This document shows positions 45,245 to 56,763 of a stretch of 64,000 nucleotides of DNA, piece by piece. The DNA comes from Platanthera guangdongensis. Taxonomy: Eukaryota; Streptophyta; Magnoliopsida; Asparagales; Orchidaceae. The position numbers and the translations under genes are program-made. Position 1 is the first letter of the stretch; every line of letters starts with the position of its first letter. Under the pieces are notes generated by a model. It searched no databases and had not been told where the DNA came from. It saw only the letters and a program-made list of their open reading frames with translations. The stretch covers positions 20,311,538-20,375,537 of the forward strand of contig CM077152.1 in assembly GCA_039583875.1 (NCBI GenBank), given 5' to 3'.

Positions 45245-46480
45245 ACATGCACCTACCGCCAATGTGGATGGTTTGTGATGGCCTCATTCTTCGCAAGGAT
45301 CGTTTCTATTTGTCGGCCACTTCTTCTTTGATCCAAGACATTCTCGTTGCAGAACATGACCACACCCACAAAGGAGTCCACAAGACCCTTCAGCACGTCC
45401 GTACCGAGTTCTTTTGGCACAGGCTCAAGAGAAGTGTTCAATCTCATATTGTGGCTTGCCTAAGCTGCCAGCACAACAAGACAGAGACTCTCTCCCCATC
45501 TGGTTTACTACAACCACTTCTAGTGCTGACACAGATATGAGCTGACATCTCCAAGGATTTCATCGAGGGATTGCCTTCCTATCAAGGATATAATGTTATT
45601 TTTGTGGTGGTGGACTGCTTTTCCAAGGGGCCCATTTCATTGTCATGAGTCGCCCCATCACAGGACATGTCGTGGCCCAAATTTTCTTGATCGAGTGTTC
45701 CGCCTTCACGGGCTACCAGAGAGCATCGTGTCTGACAGAGACAAGGTTTTCAGTTCTAAGTTATGGCACGAAGTTGGCCCTCTGCTCCGCCTACCACCCA
45801 CAATCAAATGGTCAGACCAAAGTGGTCAACAGGGCACTCGAGATGTACTTGTGCTGCCTTACAGGGGATCGACCCAAGGACTGTGCCAGCTGGCTACCAT
45901 GGGTGGAGTATTGTTACAATACTTTATACACAACTGCTCTCCAGACCACTCCTTTCCATCTCATTTACGGTCGGGAGCCTCCCCGCCTTCTCACTTATGT
46001 TACTGCATCTACTTGCTCCTCCGCCGTCGATATCAAGCTCCGCACGTGTCACGAGGTTCTGCACCTCGCCAGGGATTGACTCATTCAGGCCCAAGCAAGA
46101 ATGGAAACAACCCGCAAGAACAGCCACCGCGAGTTATTTTTTTGCCCCTGGGGATTAGGTTGGGCTAAACCCTACCGTCTCTGGGAGGGCATACCAGAAG
46201 TTGGGACCCAAATTCTTTGGACCCCTTCGAGATCCTACACCGCACCGGAGACGAGGCTTACTGTCTCCGCCTTGACAAAGATTAGCGGATCCACGATGTT
46301 TTCCATGTGTTCCAGCTGAAGCTATTGTCGGCGAACCTCCCGCCACACCCTTGGTTCCCTTGCCACCACCACTGCAGGACAAGCTTGATGACAAGCTTGA
46401 TGTCGAGCAGGACGAAGATGTCAGGGATCCGCATCGGGGGATCACTTACAAGCGTTGCGAGACACGAGCAACATGCGCTT
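45245..46480 (+). pseudogene. Reina-like chromovirus integrase remnant
   Basis: The first frame (about 45241-45540) has the region before and including the zinc-binding HHCC motif: LILRKDRFYLSATSSLI, HDHTHKGVHKTLQHV, FFWHRLKRSV and CLSCQHNK. After a TGA come ISKDFIEGLPSYQGYN and FVVVDCFSKG (first acidic residue), then frame changes through the core, with AYHPQSNGQTKVVNRALEMY in the 45645-46079 frame (the catalytic E position reads K) and TPFHLIYGREPP. The C-terminal part (about 46195-46320) is scattered over frames. RT and gag are absent. The block order and wording fit the Reina lineage of chromoviruses. Non-functional. Confidence 0.8.
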
Positions 46481-46559
46481 GATCTACTTATTCCTATTTT
46501 TAATATTTATGCATGTACTTTTATTATGTTTTTAACCTCATAGTGTTAAACCTATTTGA

Positions 46560-47507
46560 GGGAGCATTTTGGACTTTGTCATGGAGGAGTACATGTGTTT
46601 GTGTGTGGGAAAAAGAAAGCAAGCAAGAAGGTATTTCTACTCTCTTTCTTATTTCCTCTGTCCCCCCCCCCCCCCCCCACCCCCCGTGTTCTTATTTCCG
46701 CCCGCCGAACCCTAGCCGCGAACCGCCTCTCGCCTACAGCATGCCACGCACCGCCGCAACCCGCGCCGCTCCTGCTTCGCCGTGAGGATCGTTTCTCCCT
46801 CCTCTCCACCATTGCTCCCAAGGATTCGAAGAAGGGATCCTCCTCCCTCCTCCCGGACTTTCCCCTCCAACGGACGTTCACTCGCTCACAATCCCGAAAA
46901 CATAACATAAACTTATTTAATAATATATTTTTAGATTGATGTTGCAGGGCTTTGCTTAGAATGTCACCAATTATCAATATTTCTTTCATCAAATGCAAGA
47001 TTAATACAAACTCAAATACTCTTGATCCTAATCTTTCTAAATGTTATTTTAGCATCACCTTGTGAACAAATGTCTATCTATTTTCACTAATATCAATCAA
47101 TAATAAGCAAGTGACATTGTGCGTGTTTACAACACAACAAAAAGAGCTAAGATGAGACGACTATCCAGCGTCCTCATGTCCTTGCCGTTCCAGTCTCAAT
47201 TTCAACAAGAACTGGCAATTATTCATTGCATTGGGTGAAAGCACCAACAATAAAATTTTTGTACTGAAGTTGATCGGAAAGGGGGTGAACCCTACAAATC
47301 ATGAACCGGTAACCTTTGTGCGCGATCTCGTCCCGTCCAGCCAACATGGTGATGCAAAGCAAAGGCGAGGCAGAGTCTCGTCCCCAGGCCGAGCAGCCCC
47401 TGTGCCATCTCCTCTCGAGCCAAAGAGACACAGGATCCCAAAGAAGAGTTCGGGAGAGGAAGTGGCCAGTTCACTATGAGCTGCAATTAAAGGGGTTGGA
47501 ACGAGAC
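46560..47507. other. intergenic, no gene recognised
   Basis: Holds a C17 run (46662-46678) followed by AC and more C, then a GC-rich stretch to about 46900 and AT-rich DNA. No frame here can be tied to a family. Confidence 0.5.
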
Positions 47508-47510
47508 TAA

Positions 47511-47637
47511 GGCTCTGTTTGATGGGACTTATTTTCACGCTCAAGTGATCACGACCGCATGAACCGGACCGTAACAGAGCCTGTTCATGCGGTCGTGACC
47601 GCTTGACCGGTGAAAATAAGTCCTCCCAAACAGAGCC
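47511..47637. mobile_element. MITE family A, copy 2
   Basis: Starts GGCTCTGTTTGATGGGACTT and ends with its inverse AAGTCCTCCCAAACAGAGCC. The arms include TGATCACGACCGCATGAACC and its partner GTTCATGCGGTCGTGACC. TAA flanks both sides (47508-47510 and 47638-47640). It lies about 450 bp past the stop of the RING gene. Confidence 0.9.
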
Positions 47638-47640
47638 TAA

Positions 47641-47772
47641 CTCCGTTTAACACCCACCAAACTAACTTCATCCACTTTTATGTTCGAATGGATGATGTTT
47701 GGTAGATAATTCTTAATGAATGACGGTTTAGCACATGCGTTTACGACCGCCACCACCGTGCCAAACGGAGTC
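47641..47772 (-). mobile_element. MITE family B, copy 2
   Basis: Abuts the family A copy, sharing its TAA. The right end GACCGCCACCACCGTGCCAA..CGGAGTC is the family end inverted, followed by TAA at 47773-47775. The left end begins CTCCGTTTAACACC, a shortened arm. The body has the ATCCACTTTTATGTTCGAAT block. Confidence 0.8.
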
Positions 47773-47775
47773 TAA

Positions 47776-48227
47776 AATGAGGATTTGCGGTAAAGTGCTG
47801 ACATACAACGGTCCGCACTTTATGTCTGCATTTTACGGTAAATCACATCACCGACAGTTTACCACCCCCTCACCTCTTTTACTCCTCCCCCTTTGATCTG
47901 CCCCCCTGAGTCATACTACAATGTAAATGATTGATTTTTAAAAAAGTCGAGAAAAAGCAAATGATTGATTTTAAAAAATGCATATGAAAAATAAAGGGTA
48001 TTTAGGGACAAATTTCATATTATCCTCTTCTTCTTCTTCAATGTTCTAAAATATGACAACACTGATGGCCCCTGTTGCTGTTTTCAGTTGCAAAAATTTT
48101 TTTTAAAAAAAATAAATAAACACGAACGAAATTAATGCCAGCTTATTTCAAATTTTTATTTTCCTCCCACAAAATTGCCATTTAAAAAACAGAAGTTTCT
48201 ATTTACAGTCCGAAAGTGCTTTTTCTC
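47776..48227. other. downstream region of the RING gene
   Basis: AT-rich with A- and T-runs. It probably contains the 3' untranslated region and terminator of the minus-strand RING gene, but no polyadenylation signal can be singled out. Confidence 0.4.
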
Positions 48228-48785
48228 TTAAGAAGACGATGGGGGAGGAGAAATGGAGAAATTAGGGGAGGAATCGAACTCGCCGAAAGGGTAGGAATCC
48301 GATTCACCGGCAGCCCGCACGCGGTCGAATGCATCCTGCATCTCCTCCGGGATGAGCGTCGTCCGGCAGAGAGGACAGGTTCGCTGGTCGTGATCCATCC
48401 ACCGGTCGATGCATCCACGGTGGAAGACATGGCGGCAGTTTCTCAGCCGCCGGACCTCCTCCCGGGCCTCGAACTGGTAGAGACAGACGGCGCAGAAATC
48501 GGCCACCGGCCGGAGATCCATCTCTCCCTCGCCTTGAAGAAGCTCGTCGATGAGAACGACGGGGAGGATTTCTTGGATGAAGATGGCGGAGGCGGAGGCG
48601 AGGTCCGGAGGGGGTTGGGCGTACGGGTAAGGATCGGGCCAAGGGAGGTCGGGTTCGAGGAGGTGGCCGATGCCGGCGGCGGAGAGGGTGCCGTGGATGA
48701 GGCGGCGAAGGAGGTTGAGGAAAAGGATGAGGTGGATTAGGAGTTTGGGGAAGAGGAGTTCGGGGTAGCCGACGGGAAACCCCAT
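48228..48785 (-). CDS. RING-H2 E3 ubiquitin ligase, BRH1-like
   Basis: The one intact host gene: 185 codons, one exon, GC-rich. The start MGFPVGYPELLFPKLLIHLI opens the hydrophobic segment (about residues 10-30) characteristic of the brassinosteroid-responsive RING-H2 (BRH1) group, likely a membrane anchor. The RING-H2 ligands are C98, C101, C117, H119, H122, C125, C137 and C140 with spacing C-x2-C-x15-C-x-H-x2-H-x2-C-x11-C-x2-C, plus the conserved W129. It would recruit an E2 enzyme and transfer ubiquitin to a substrate. In Arabidopsis BRH1 is repressed by brassinosteroid and induced by chitin; that is family knowledge, not shown here. Length fits the family (about 160-190). The Ser/Pro-rich tail is ordinary. 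The subgroup call is by eye and other RHA-type RINGs are possible. Confidence 0.9.
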   Translation of the reverse strand: MGFPVGYPELLFPKLLIHLILFLNLLRRLIHGTLSAAGIGHLLEPDLPWPDPYPYAQPPPDLASASAIFIQEILPVVLIDELLQGEGEMDLRPVADFCAVCLYQFEAREEVRRLRNCRHVFHRGCIDRWMDHDQRTCPLCRTTLIPEEMQDAFDRVRAAGESDSYPFGEFDSSPNFSISPPPSSS

Positions 48786-50194
48786 GGCTTGTTTGTTGGG
48801 TAAGAAATTGGGGGCGGGGGGATTTAATTTAATTTAATTGTCTTTCTCCGCCTCTGATTTAGTGCAGGTTGTCTCTTATAGGTGGAGGAGACGGGTGATA
48901 TTGTACTAGCTGAGTTACTATTTACGACGCCTGCCACCGAAAGCTGTAAAAAAGGTTTTTTTTAATTACTGTTTCTGCTCTACCCAGCTTTTGTCAAGTA
49001 GTCTTTTTAGTGTTAAATCTTAAATAAATAAGAATCAAATGCTTATTATTTACAATTCTATTTGTAGGTAACATATCTCATGAGCGTAAGAGCCATCTGA
49101 ATGATCGGTTTGATGCTTTTTTGGAATGAGATTGGAATGAGAACCGAACGGAGAAATACCGAAACCAATTGAAACTAATAGGCTCGGTTCGGTTCTTGGT
49201 TAGTTCTCAGTTCACTTGTTTTCTTTACACACTCTTATCATTTAAGTATTAAAAATAAAAAATATAAGTTGTAGATACATCAAACATAATACTGTTATAC
49301 TACGCTTATAATATATTAGGCATATTATTTGTATTCGGCGACCGTCCACATCTAGAATGTAAGTACTTGTCTCAAATCCTCAATGAGTAAATTGAAAGAG
49401 ATGAGCCAAAGACGCCCCCACGACAAGGTACAATTATAGGGATGGGAAAATGATAAATAAAATCTGGTTGGATCCAGGCTCGGATGATGACACCCATTTC
49501 TAATGACTTCTAAAGAGATTCGATAATGTAGGAGGGAGCACCCGACCTAGTGATTTGCCCACTAGTTCGCCCGAATCATAAGAGGTTATTAGGGACTAGT
49601 CATGCTGGGCGAGGAGATCAAACATTTATGAATAAACAATCTCGAATTAAAAAGATTAAATAAAATCATCCAAATTTTGTATTTTTTTTTAATTGTGACC
49701 TAATCTTCGACTCAAAACCAAATCATTTTTCAATCGTATTTCGAGAGATGCACAAATAAATAATTTCTAGTATCTAGCATAACTCAAAGTGAATCCAACA
49801 TCAAATATTTAAAAATAAAATTTAAAAAGGGAAAACTAATTTAGACTTTTGATAAATATAATATTCACTTGATCATTTGAAGCAATAAATTAAGAGAAAG
49901 GTTTGTGTTGTGGTGAATTAATTAAAGGCTGTTATGCTCTTGCACTTCATTAATGGTCAATTTTTATTTGGTTTGTCAAAACCATTTTACGTCTGGTTTA
50001 TAATTTGGGATGCCTGCACCAAATGTCTTTTGCTTCAAATGTCTGGACCAAATGTCTTTTGCTTCGTTTTGGTGGCTTTTTCTCAGTCCAGCGGGTGCAA
50101 ACAGAGTAAACGCCGTTGGCGCCCGTTTGTTTACCCGCCGCCCGGCGGTGTTTGCTCCAAATAGAAGCGGCGAAACGCCAAACCAAACGCAGCC
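48786..50194. other. upstream region of the RING gene and intergenic DNA
   Basis: Directly upstream (48830-48890) is a pyrimidine/purine-mixed leader-like stretch and a TTTAATTTAATTTAATT run; a TATA box cannot be fixed. Further out is AT-rich DNA. A near-perfect direct repeat ACCAAATGTCTTTTGCTTC occurs twice near 50019 and 50047. No other gene seen. Confidence 0.5.
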
Positions 50195-50197
50195 TAA

Positions 50198-50335
50198 GCC
50201 TCCGTTTGGGAGGGACTTATTTTCACGGGTCAAGCAGTTACCACCACATTAACGGTTACTAAGGTCCGGTTCATGCGGTCGTAATTGCTCGATCGGTGAA
50301 AATAAGTCCCCCCCCCCCTCCCCCCGAACAGAGCA
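50198..50335. mobile_element. MITE family A, copy 3
   Basis: Starts GCCTCCGTTTGGGAGGGACT and ends with CGGTGAAAATAAGTCC, a C-run and CGAACAGAGCA. TAA flanks it at 50195-50197 and 50336-50338. The 3' arm carries a run of 11 C. Confidence 0.85.
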
Positions 50336-50338
50336 TAA

Positions 50339-50578
50339 GGCTCAATTTGGCACGGTGGTTGCACTCGTGAACTTAGTGGTTATGAGCGGTTGTTCATTAA
50401 TGCCCGAACGGCCTCACCTAATTAGGAATTTCATCCACTTTTATGTTCAAAACTACTATCTTTTTCTTGGTGCATGACCGTCATAACCGCTGTCTTGTCA
50501 AACATGCATTCTACGACGGTGGTGTTTTTATTCAAACTCACAGGATCGACAAATTAAAAAGCCGCACTAAACGAAGTC
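50339..50578 (+). mobile_element. MITE family B, copy 3
   Basis: Abuts copy 3 of family A. Starts GGCTCAATTTGGCACGGTGG and has the ATCCACTTTTATGTTCAAAA body. An inner arm CATGACCGTCATAACCGC is followed by extra sequence and an end AAACGAAGTC before TAA at 50579-50581. Longer than the other copies (240 bp). Confidence 0.6.
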
Positions 50579-50613
50579 TAAACCGGTTTAAGATCATCGT
50601 GTATAATACATAT

Positions 50614-52013
50614 TGTGGCGGATAACTCGACGCTATTGGGGCCTTGGTAGACTGGACTTAATTGAACCACCTTAGCCCGCGTAGAGGTCGAGCGTGCAAA
50701 CAATCACATAGAAAGTAAAGAGTAGACAAGAAGATTTTTAACGTGAAAAACCTCTGAATATGGTAAAAAATTACACTATTTGCTCTTGTTTACAAGGTTC
50801 GGCAGAAGTCGAGGGCGACAAACCGCTTCTCGTTACAACTTGAGGGCGAGAGAGAACGAGACTTGCTCGGAGGTTGACAGGCCATCACTCGCAAAGCTCA
50901 ATATTTTCCCTTACTGAAGGCGGAGAATGCTCATGGTCGTTGTCCAGATGCTGAGTGTTGGGGGTTGTGAGCAGGAGGATCACTGAGAATGGCAGATGGG
51001 GTGCCTTGCACGTGGGATCACGGCGGACTTTGAAGGATGCTCAAGACGCTCAAAGATCTTCGAAGGAGGAGATGAAGATTTCTACAGGGCTTCGGCCTGT
51101 TGGAGGAGAAGACTGAGAAGAGAAAAAGTTAAAATGAGGTGGAGACCGAAGACATATTTATAGGCTCATGGGTGATTACAGAAGTTACGCGATTATCTGC
51201 TGATTGTAACCACCATATTTGTTATTTGCAAACCAATTTAGTATGGTTTTAGGTGTATATTATTTTTATAATTTTATTATGCACAGTCCGTCCTCATTTT
51301 GGTTAATGACACTCATCCATGATGAGTGGTTATGTCGGAGGTTACGCGAGTGGTTATCCTCGTAATGGACGGTGGTGATCGCGATGGATGATCGGACGAC
51401 GGTGGTTGAAGGGAGGCCGACCGGAGGGAAAATCCAGCCGGGGAGGGCCAACCGGGCAACCAGCTGGGAAGGGCCGCCCGGGAGGCCGTCGACCTCGATA
51501 AGGCCAGTCAGACGGAGGGCGCCTGAGCGTCGGCCTCACGGAGGCCACCCAGGCGTCGACCTCCCGTAGGCCGACTGGATCGTGCGCACCTCACGAGGGA
51601 CGACCGAGCAAGGGCGCTTGTGCGATGGCCTAATGAGGATGTCAGGGAGTTCGCCCGGGAGTCGGTCCCCTGGAGGCCGACTGGGTGGTGCCCGCGCCAC
51701 CCTCGGAGGGGCCAGCCGAGCGGAGGCCACCCGAGCGCTGGCCACGCAGAGGTCGACGGGTGGAGGCCACTCAGACGGCACCCGCGGGGCCGGCCGGATA
51801 GAGGCCGCCCGGATAGAGGCCACCCGGATAGAGGCCGCCTGGGCGACGACCTTACCGGGGCCGCCTAGGCGGCTATTATGCCGGCCTCGTGGGGGCCGAC
51901 TGGGCGGAGGCTGCCTGGGCACTGGCCCCGTGGAGGCTCCTCGGGCAGCGCGCGTGCTGTCCTCACGGGGCCGCCGTCAAAAAAGCAAGGGGTGCTCGGG
52001 TCTGCCGCCTACA
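50614..52013 (-). repeat. solo-LTR-like block, Tat type
   Basis: The left end TGTGGCGGATAACTCGACG matches the inverted end of the 10-19 kb element's LTR (TGTTGCGGATTAACTCGAACG). In minus orientation there is a GC-rich U3 with GGAGGCCGMCYGG repeats (about 51400-51980), a TATA box GCCTATAAATA near 51159-51171 and R-U5 of about 540 bp, the same layout as that LTR. No primer site adjoins it and no second copy is seen. The right end (CCTACA at 52013) is a guess. Confidence 0.5.
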
Positions 52014-52379
52014 CTATTTTTTGCATTTTACAAACACAGTATTTATCATCTCTTGCATTTTGCATTTTAGAAACACAGTAAAAGTGTTGGAGCATGCATT
52101 TTGCATCTCTTGTTTTGAGAATAACAAATATTGTGATGTATTTGATTTAGTCTTTTTTGTGTTTATAGTGTGCAGGTTGTACGAGTTGAATGAGGAGACA
52201 AGTTCTCGGCCATGTGCATGATCCAAGGGTGTGCACAATTTAGAATAAAACAAAAGGATGAGTTTTGTGTGCTGAATTTCAAATGACCAAAAATTTTATT
52301 CCGGGAAGAGTTACAGAACGTGCCACCCCATTACAGAATGAGAACAAATTAAAGTTATATACAATCTAGAAAAGGTTTG

Positions 52380-52680
52380 GATGGTAAAAGTAAGAGGAGA
52401 TATCGCCGACGATAGCCACTATCGCCAGACGATTGCTAAAATGACGTCAACATGACGACGACCATGTCTCACATGATCGCCACAATGTGCATTACTCGAC
52501 ACTATCGCTAGACGATAGTGGCTATCGCTCTGCGATAGCCCCACGACTCAAACACGCCCATTTTCAACTGACACGATCATCGCAGTGTGGGGTACGTGAC
52601 AACTTGAGAAGATATCGCCTACGATAGCTAGATATCGCCTACGATAGCTAGATATCGCCCGACGATAGCAATATTTCATA
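52380..52680. repeat. cluster of CGATAGC / GCTATCG motifs
   Basis: Short words ACGATAGC, GACGATAGTGGCTATCG and ATATCGCC recur in both orientations. At 52610-52670 a 20-bp unit agatatcgcctacgatagct is repeated three times, the third altered. No gene is recognised; the surrounding 52014-53640 is otherwise AT-rich and may include old LTR sequence. Confidence 0.75.
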
Positions 52681-53639
52681 AAAGCCTGGAAACTTTGTGC
52701 ATTCGATGAAGACACCTTATGAAGTAGTGATTCCTCCACAAAGCCACAACTCTGATTCTTTTGAGAGAGGGCTGTCTTTGAAGATAGAGAGAAATCTTTT
52801 GTGCAAATACAAAGATCTAAATGAGATTTTGAAGGAGAATGACTACAATGCACATTCAATACGAAAGCCGAACACATCAAGAACACCGACGTCTACACCA
52901 TCTTCGTCTTCACCTTCAGAAATCCTTGGGGAGTTTTTTTAAAACTTTTTACTATCTTATAATCTCTTTTGTTTTATATTTTTTATCGGGAGAAGAAAAA
53001 TCGTTCGGGGAGAACGTCAGAATTCAGGGAAGGATTCCGTAGAAAATTCGCTTTATTTGTGATGACTAGGTCCTTGTGTGACTTGGAGGAATTCGCCGTC
53101 TTGTGTGCAGCAACTAGATCAAGGCTAAATCTAGCAAAATTCTAGAGGCTGTATCTGGGATAAGATATATTATAGCCAGTCTGTACTTGAGAGAAGGACC
53201 GACGAAGCATAAAAAAAGGAAATTTTCATATTTTGCCTCGATTTCCAGCGTTATAAAAATCAAACTTTTTGTATTCATTTCTAAGAAATAAAATCATGCA
53301 TCTCTTTGTATTCATATCTTGATTTTATATCCATGTAAAAAATATTTTAATAAATATTTCTCCCGAAGCGTTATTGCAAAATATATTGGATGCTTCGTTT
53401 TTGTTAGAAAGAAAATCTTGAATTCAATATCTGTGAGCTAGTACCTAGCGAAAAGTTTGCCGTTGGAGGCATTGAAGAAATATTGAATTCTTTTTTTTTT
53501 ATAATTAATATCCAATATAATCTTTTCTGAATTATTAATTAAAGATTTCTATAAAATATTCTGAAACTTTATTCATAAACTCTCATATTTTATTAAAGAT
53601 TTAAAATTTCGTAAAACTCTTATTCGTGAAAATTGCAAT

Positions 53640-55307
53640 TGCATTAAAGTAAAAAAGAAATACAACGGAGGGGGAACATGAGAACAAAAAACAAACAAAA
53701 ACGAAAATCAGCCACCATCAAGGCCCCGACAGTCATCCGCCACCATTCCGAGGAATGTCTCATCCGCCCCATCACCGTGTTCCCAAATAAAACCTCCCTC
53801 GATGGCCAACCGTGCACAATGATCAGCCGCCCGGTTGGCTCGACGGTCAACTTGCTGAAAGCGAACAGCCGCAAAGTCAGAGAGAAAAGAGAGATCGGCA
53901 TCCCCTGGATAAGTGGTCAAGCGAGCGGAGCCCAAGGCAGCCTTGCAGCAGAAATCCAACACATTCGCAGCATCCCCCTCAATGATAATACCCCTAGCCT
54001 CCAGCATCGTAGGAAGAGCCACGCGGCGGATAGCCAGGATAGCTTCGAGCTCCATACGGCCCGGATCCCAATGGTGCCAAGCAAAACCAGCCGCAATAAG
54101 GACGAGACCGTCTTCCGAACGGGCAACAACTCCAAGCCCGGCACTTCCAGAAGGCCGTAGAGAACCGTCCACATTGACCTTGATCCATCCGGGCGGTGGT
54201 GGGCACCAAGAAGAACGGGTAAGCCCCAAGGGGCAATTGATGATCCAACATCCCAGCTTGCGACCATGATCAAATAATGCCATATTCCCCAAAATAGTGG
54301 CAGCAATAACGACTGGCGTGTCGACCTCCCGGTTGTGGAGGTTAGCATTCCGCGCCCTCCAGCATTGGTAGATAGCATAACACAAAAGGCGGGCCGAAGG
54401 GAGCGCAACCTCTCCACCGAGGGTGACAAACGTCTGGACCTCATCCCATTTCCATCCAACAGGCAGCCGCATTCCCCAGCGGCCAAGCGCATGGCCAACA
54501 GCCGCAATCCTGAGACACCCACCAACCAGGTGGTCCCGATCCTCAGCCACCCCACAGTCCCACAAGCAAAGAGGGGACTCCGCCAAACCGCGTCGATGGA
54601 GCCAAGCCCGGGTGGGTAACGCTTCCCAAAAAAAGGTGCCAGCAAAATAAATTCTCACGGGGATGTAGACGGAGCCACCTGAGCCAGCTCACATCCCTAT
54701 CCAGACGTGACATGATCGAGTGGGGGTAAGCCATCGCTGAAATTCCCCTGCCGCTGAACTGCTGCAAGAGATCCAGGACATCCTCCCCCCAGCAACGTCG
54801 AGACGTAGGATTATGCACCGCAACTCCGGCCCAAAAATCAGGTCGATGAGTTCCGCACGCCAATGTCCCTCATTAATAAGATCAGCCACCTGAAAGCCGT
54901 CTAACGCCGCAGCGTCCACAAACGTAGGCCACTGGATGAGCGGGGTATCAAAGAGCCACACATCCCGCAAGGCATCCACCCGTCTTCCATTACCGATCCG
55001 CCACCGAATAATAGGAGCAAGACTCGACAATCCATGTTGTATATTCGACCAAGCTGGGGAGTCTGATCGGAACATCGAGTCTGAGCCGATACGTGAGCCG
55101 TACTTCGCCTGGAAGATGGACCCAAAGAGTGAGCCCGGGTCCTTCAGCAGATCCCACGCTACCCGCGCCCGCAACGGGCCTTCCTATACACGCAATTGGC
55201 GGAGGCCCAAACCTCCAGCTTTTTTCGGCGAGCAAATAGTATCCCATCTGACATAGTGAAGCCCCTAGAAGCCGCATTCTTTTGCCACAAAAAACGCTGG
55301 GCCAGCT
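53640..55307 (-). pseudogene. L1-type LINE, 3' part (end of RT, zinc motif, RNase H)
   Basis: From the right (about 55300) come the RT C-terminal/connection region (KLAQRFLWQKNAAS near the edge, RVAWDLLKDPGSLFGSIF, IQHGLSSLAPIIRWRIGNGR, VDALRDVWLFD). After frame breaks follows the Zn-binding RT tail (FFWEALPTRAWLHRRGL, C..C..DHLVGGC). A long open frame, 54658-53708, ends in a plant L1 RNase H domain: WIKVNVDGSLRPSGSAGLGV with the first D, RMELEAILAIRRVAL with the E, IIIEGDAANVLDF with the next D. LINE RNase H helps target-primed reverse transcription. The 5' side is cut by Tekay-2 at 55308. No clean poly(A) tail is visible at 53640. Confidence 0.9.
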
Positions 55308-56628
55308 TGTAAGACCCCTCTTTTTTTTCCTTTAAAACCTCGGGGTCTTAGGCCCAGAACCGCCGCCTTGCGGTGACACCTTCGCACCCGGGAAGGTCGA
55401 CACTACAAGACGCCGATCCTGCGGCCAAATCGATCGCAGCTGACGCTAAAGTAGCAGTACAAGAGAAGACAAGTCCACAGCATAACACATATATATATAT
55501 AAAAATCTCCACGAAGGGAGTGTCCATAGAATAGTAAAGTGTACAGAAATAAAAAGGGCTGAAGCCCGGTACATCAATATCCTCACTACATACAGATCTC
55601 TCATGCGGAAGCAAAACAAAACAACTACTAGAAGTCGGAACTCACGGTCCCAGCTGGCTGTACTCCTGAGCTAGACTGCCCTATCTCCAACTGCACCGGT
55701 CTCCTGGGCTGCTCTCCATACTCGGCTCCACGATCCCCTAATATGATGTGTTCGAAAACTATTAGTCTAAAAGACTAAGCCCTATCGTCCCCACCCCTTC
55801 CCCCATGCTCCTAGGCACCGAGCGGGGAGGAAGAAAGGAAAGGACGTGAAAGAGGAGAGAAATCAAAAACAGGTGACAGGGGGACCTAGCTAGCAATTTA
55901 TAATCAGGTTATAATGAGTAAAGTAAGAAGGAATATAACCTTCACTTATGTGAATACACATAAGCCAAGGGATCTTCTACAAGGCTCCCATCGTATAAAA
56001 TGTCTCATACCACTTTATACGTTGGGGTGTCGGTTATCACAAGCAGCATATAAATATTGAAATAACCTTAATTTATAAACTTGCTCACACAAGCTTATAG
56101 ATCAAGGGGTCGTTTTGCAGGGCCTAATGTATAAGCGTCCATACCACTTATACTTTAGGTGTCAGGGTTAAATGGATCGATTATGCTATGACATGCAGGT
56201 GGGTATGATGGACATGCAAGTGCAACACACACACAACGACTCTGTGATCACAGACCTTTAGTTCCCACTTTTTGAGAGCTAGCATCACTCTCGGGTACCA
56301 CCGCTGTGGCTACGGCAGCAGCGGAGCGGGCGTCTCCACTTCTAGGCCGGTATGCACACTACCAAGCCTTAGACCCCTCTCATACGCCTCTGTACACGTC
56401 CAAGGTGCACTCTAGAGTCTCGCGTACGTACTTTGCTGACAACCCCGTCAGTCTTGTTGGGTCGGATGTGCGTTATCGGGGGTCGTCCTCCACCGCAGTG
56501 TAAAACAACCCACTGGCCCCTCTAACTCTCACAACCGCCTGGTGCACCGTACTGCCATCGGTGTGACGAACGGCCAGTACCGCATGCCCCGCCACTAGAT
56601 TTATGCACATGCAAGTTTATCGTATCAG

Positions 56629-56763
56629 AACCGAGCCAAAGCTCCCCGGACCATCCCGTCCGTCACAAGTATCAACCGAGCCAAAGCTCCCCGGACCATC
56701 CCGTCCGCCACAAGTATCAACCGAGCCAAAGCTTGTCGGACCGAAACGTCCGTCTCTTATTCC
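56629..56763. repeat. 3 x 45-bp tandem repeat
   Basis: AACCGAGCCAAAGCTYSYCGGACC begins at 56629, 56674 and 56719, each with a RWCCCGTCCG and CACAAGTATC continuation; the third copy is diverged. Confidence 0.9.

Noticed and set aside
47219..47544. Overlapping short frames before the MITE pair
   Set aside because: No recognisable family on either strand.
51582..52070. 162-codon Arg/Gly-rich frame
   Set aside because: Lies in the GC-rich U3 of the solo-LTR-like block; repeat composition explains it.
53678..54160. 160-codon plus-strand frame
   Set aside because: Antisense shadow of the L1 RNase H region.
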